Assembly (NCBI RefSeq): GCF_004803755.1
Contig: NZ_CP032311.1
Span: 3,178,501-3,242,500, forward strand
Length of the DNA: 64,000 nt
From: Pseudomonas sp. DG56-2
GTDB taxonomy: Bacteria > Pseudomonadota > Gammaproteobacteria > Pseudomonadales > Pseudomonadaceae
Direction: 5' to 3'
Shown piece by piece: positions 62,329 through 64,000 of the stretch (its first letter is position 1; each line of letters opens with the position of its first letter). The notes under the pieces were generated by a model that was not told where the DNA came from, did not search any database, and saw nothing but the letters and a program-made list of their open reading frames with translations. Both the position numbers and the translations under genes were made by a program.

Positions 62329-63711
62329 ATGTCCAGTCACTCGTCCAGCGCAACCACCCCTTCGGGATTGAAGCGTGTCGTCGCCGCAGCCATGGCCGGC
62401 ACCGTCGCCGAATGGTATGAATTCTTCCTCTACGGCACCGCCTCGGCACTGGTCTTCGGCCAGTTGTTCTTCCGTCAAACCGACAGTCCTATCGACGGCA
62501 TCATTGCCGCCTTTGCCCTCTACGCCGTTGGCTTCCTGGCGCGCCCACTGGGTGGCCTGGTGTTCGGTCACTACGGCGATAAATTCGGCCGTAAACGCTT
62601 GCTGCAACTGAGCCTGGTGGTGGTCGGCGTCACTACCTTCCTGATGGGTTGCCTACCCGGCTTCGACAGCATTGGCTACGCTGCGCCGGCACTGCTGGTA
62701 CTGTTGCGGCTGATTCAGGGCTTTGCCTTTGGTGGCGAATGGGGCGGCGCTATCTTGTTGGTGTCCGAGCACTGCCCGGCCAACCGTCGCGGTTTCTGGG
62801 CCAGTTGGCCACAAGCCGGGGTGCCGGCAGGCAACCTGCTCGCCACTGTAGCTCTGCTGTTGCTGTCGAGTACCCTTTCCGAAGAGCAGTTTCTCGCCTG
62901 GGGCTGGCGAGTCGCGTTCTGGTTCTCCGCCGTGGTGGTACTGATCGGCTACTGGATTCGCACCAGCGTCGACGACGCACCGATCTTCAAGGAAGCCCAG
63001 GCGCGCCAGGCGAAGAAAGCCGTGCAGCAACTAGGCGTGGTCGAAGTGCTGCGCCATCACTGGCGTGCGGTGCTGGTCGGGATCGGCGCACGCTTTGCCG
63101 AGAACATTCTCTACTACACGGTAGTGACCTTCTCGATCACTTATCTCAAGCTGGTAGTGCAAAAGGACACCTCGCAGATTCTCTTGCTGATGTTTGGCGC
63201 GCACCTTCTGCACTTCTTCTTGATTCCGTTGATGGGGTATCTGTCCGACCTGGTTGGGCGCAAGCCTGTGTACCTGACCGGTGCGGTGCTCACCGCCTTC
63301 TGGGGTTTTATCGGCTTTCCGATGATGGACACCGGCAACAACTGGATGATCATGGCCGCCATCACCCTGGGACTGACCATCGAGTCGATGACCTACGCAC
63401 CCTACTCGGCGCTGATGGCCGAGATGTTCCCCACTCATGTGCGCTACACCGCCCTGTCACTGTGCTACCAGGTCGCGCCGATTTTCGCCGGCTCACTGGC
63501 ACCACTGATCGCCATCAGCCTGCTGAACGAGTTCCACAGCTCGACCCCCATTGCCTGGTACCTGGTGGGTGCTTCGCTGATCTCGATCATTGCCGTCGGG
63601 CTCACGCGTGAGACCCGGGGCAAGTCGCTGCACGAAGTCGACGCTGAGGCCGATGCGCGTATTGCAGCCGGGCAAACCAGCGCTGTTCGCCAAGGCAATT
63701 CATTAGCTTGA
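62329..63711 (+). CDS. MHS-family MFS transporter (ProP/ShiA/KgtP-like)
   Basis: 460 residues with 12 transmembrane helices. [17 protein letters not shown] is the metabolite:H+ symporter entry motif, [14 protein letters not shown] the MFS motif between TM2 and TM3, and [21 protein letters not shown] the TM4 block. Such carriers import proline, betaine, shikimate or 2-oxoglutarate. Between the deaminase and the semialdehyde dehydrogenase genes it most likely imports a hydroxyproline. Confidence 0.88.
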   Translation: MSSHSSSATTPSGLKRVVAAAMAGTVAEWYEFFLYGTASALVFGQLFFRQTDSPIDGIIAAFALYAVGFLARPLGGLVFGHYGDKFGRKRLLQLSLVVVGVTTFLMGCLPGFDSIGYAAPALLVLLRLIQGFAFGGEWGGAILLVSEHCPANRRGFWASWPQAGVPAGNLLATVALLLLSSTLSEEQFLAWGWRVAFWFSAVVVLIGYWIRTSVDDAPIFKEAQARQAKKAVQQLGVVEVLRHHWRAVLVGIGARFAENILYYTVVTFSITYLKLVVQKDTSQILLLMFGAHLLHFFLIPLMGYLSDLVGRKPVYLTGAVLTAFWGFIGFPMMDTGNNWMIMAAITLGLTIESMTYAPYSALMAEMFPTHVRYTALSLCYQVAPIFAGSLAPLIAISLLNEFHSSTPIAWYLVGASLISIIAVGLTRETRGKSLHEVDAEADARIAAGQTSAVRQGNSLA

Positions 63712-63736
63712 ATCCACCCTACAACAGGAGTGTTCC

Positions 63737-64000
63737 ATGCCGGATATCATCGGCCACAACTACATCGGCGGTGCGCGCAGCGCCGCCGGCAATCCAACGC
63801 TGCGCAGCCACGAAGCCAGCAGCGGCGCAGCCTTGCCCTACCACTTTTACCAGGCTACCGGCGAAGAGGTAGATGCCGCGGCCAACGCCGCAGCCCATGC
63901 ATACCCTGCATTGCGCAGTCTGGCGCCACTACGCCGGGCGGAGTTTCTCGACGCCATTGCCACGCAACTCGACGCGCTGGGAGATGACTTCATCCAGTTG
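63737..64000 (+). CDS. 2-oxoglutarate-semialdehyde dehydrogenase, N-terminal part
   Basis: Cut by the right edge; 88 residues visible, beginning MPDIIGHNYIGGARSAAGNP and continuing with EVDAAANAAAHAYPALRSLAPLRRAEFLDAIA. This is the N-terminus of an aldehyde dehydrogenase of the ketoglutarate-semialdehyde type. CAGGAG lies 7 bases before the ATG. It would oxidise the deaminase product to 2-oxoglutarate. The catalytic Cys and Glu lie beyond the window. Confidence 0.85.
   Translation, partial: MPDIIGHNYIGGARSAAGNPTLRSHEASSGAALPYHFYQATGEEVDAAANAAAHAYPALRSLAPLRRAEFLDAIATQLDALGDDFIQL

Overview
The window reads as a chromosomal segment of a Pseudomonas, most likely of the P. putida/P. fluorescens group. 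GC is high, genes are tightly packed, and the gene families are typical of that genus (DUF1652, a DUF6555-like protein, BdlA-like PAS-MCP, orphan ccoN, gluconate and hydroxyproline catabolism). I saw no rRNA, tRNA, prophage, intact insertion sequence or CRISPR array.

Layout. 1-4.6 kb: an EvgS/BvgS-type hybrid kinase, cut by the left edge and apparently frameshifted, and a soluble BdlA-like PAS-PAS-MCP. 4.7-7.9 kb: gluconate module (gntR, gntK, gntP) with three copies of one palindromic operator. 8-11 kb: iron-dependent alcohol dehydrogenase and ilvA; ilvA is preceded by an unannotated 21-codon Ile-rich leader peptide and a transcription attenuator. 11-12.2 kb: wecB. 12.2-13.4 kb: a gene-free mosaic of structured repeats. 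13.4-19.9 kb: two-component system divergent from an RND efflux pair. 19.9-21 kb: mobA and an OhrR-like MarR regulator. 21-25.9 kb: a four-gene operon built on a PLP decarboxylase fused to an acyl/peptidyl carrier domain, with an AMP-forming ligase, an alpha/beta hydrolase and an Rpe-like epimerase; this is the best candidate for an uncharacterised biosynthetic system. 26.3-28 kb: orphan cbb3 oxidase subunit ccoN plus a CcoQ-like peptide. 28-43.1 kb: accessory and stress genes (UvrD-type helicase, two pirins, metallothionein, Yip1 protein, KGG protein, ClpP-like protease, AlkA-like glycosylase, two YcaC-like hydrolases, LysR and TetR regulators, LysE exporter, an SDR without its catalytic Tyr, a secreted HExxH protein).

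43.3-48.6 kb: a catabolic-looking operon (AA_synth/DUF1185 protein, alpha/beta hydrolase, aldehyde dehydrogenase, flavin reductase, carboxymuconolactone-decarboxylase-like protein) with a GntR/FCD regulator and a Nudix hydrolase. 48.7-64 kb: a hydroxyproline catabolic island. It holds a GntR/FCD regulator, 4-hydroxyproline 2-epimerase, a three-part D-hydroxyproline dehydrogenase, an AraC regulator, an ABC importer, aconitase-X-type cis-3-hydroxyproline dehydratase, a Ser/Cys-type proline racemase homologue, a DapA-family deaminase, an MHS transporter and the start of a 2-oxoglutarate-semialdehyde dehydrogenase. Together these convert 4-hydroxyproline to 2-oxoglutarate and dehydrate the 3-hydroxyprolines. 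Identical 16-bp GTATAC-centred sites precede two of its operons and a variant precedes the GntR gene, suggesting one regulon.

A second copy of the structured repeat (49.4-50.76 kb) lies between the GntR gene and the epimerase. Its units consist of two inverted homologous arms around a CTGTTG hexamer tract, and the arms share small hairpins with compensatory base changes.
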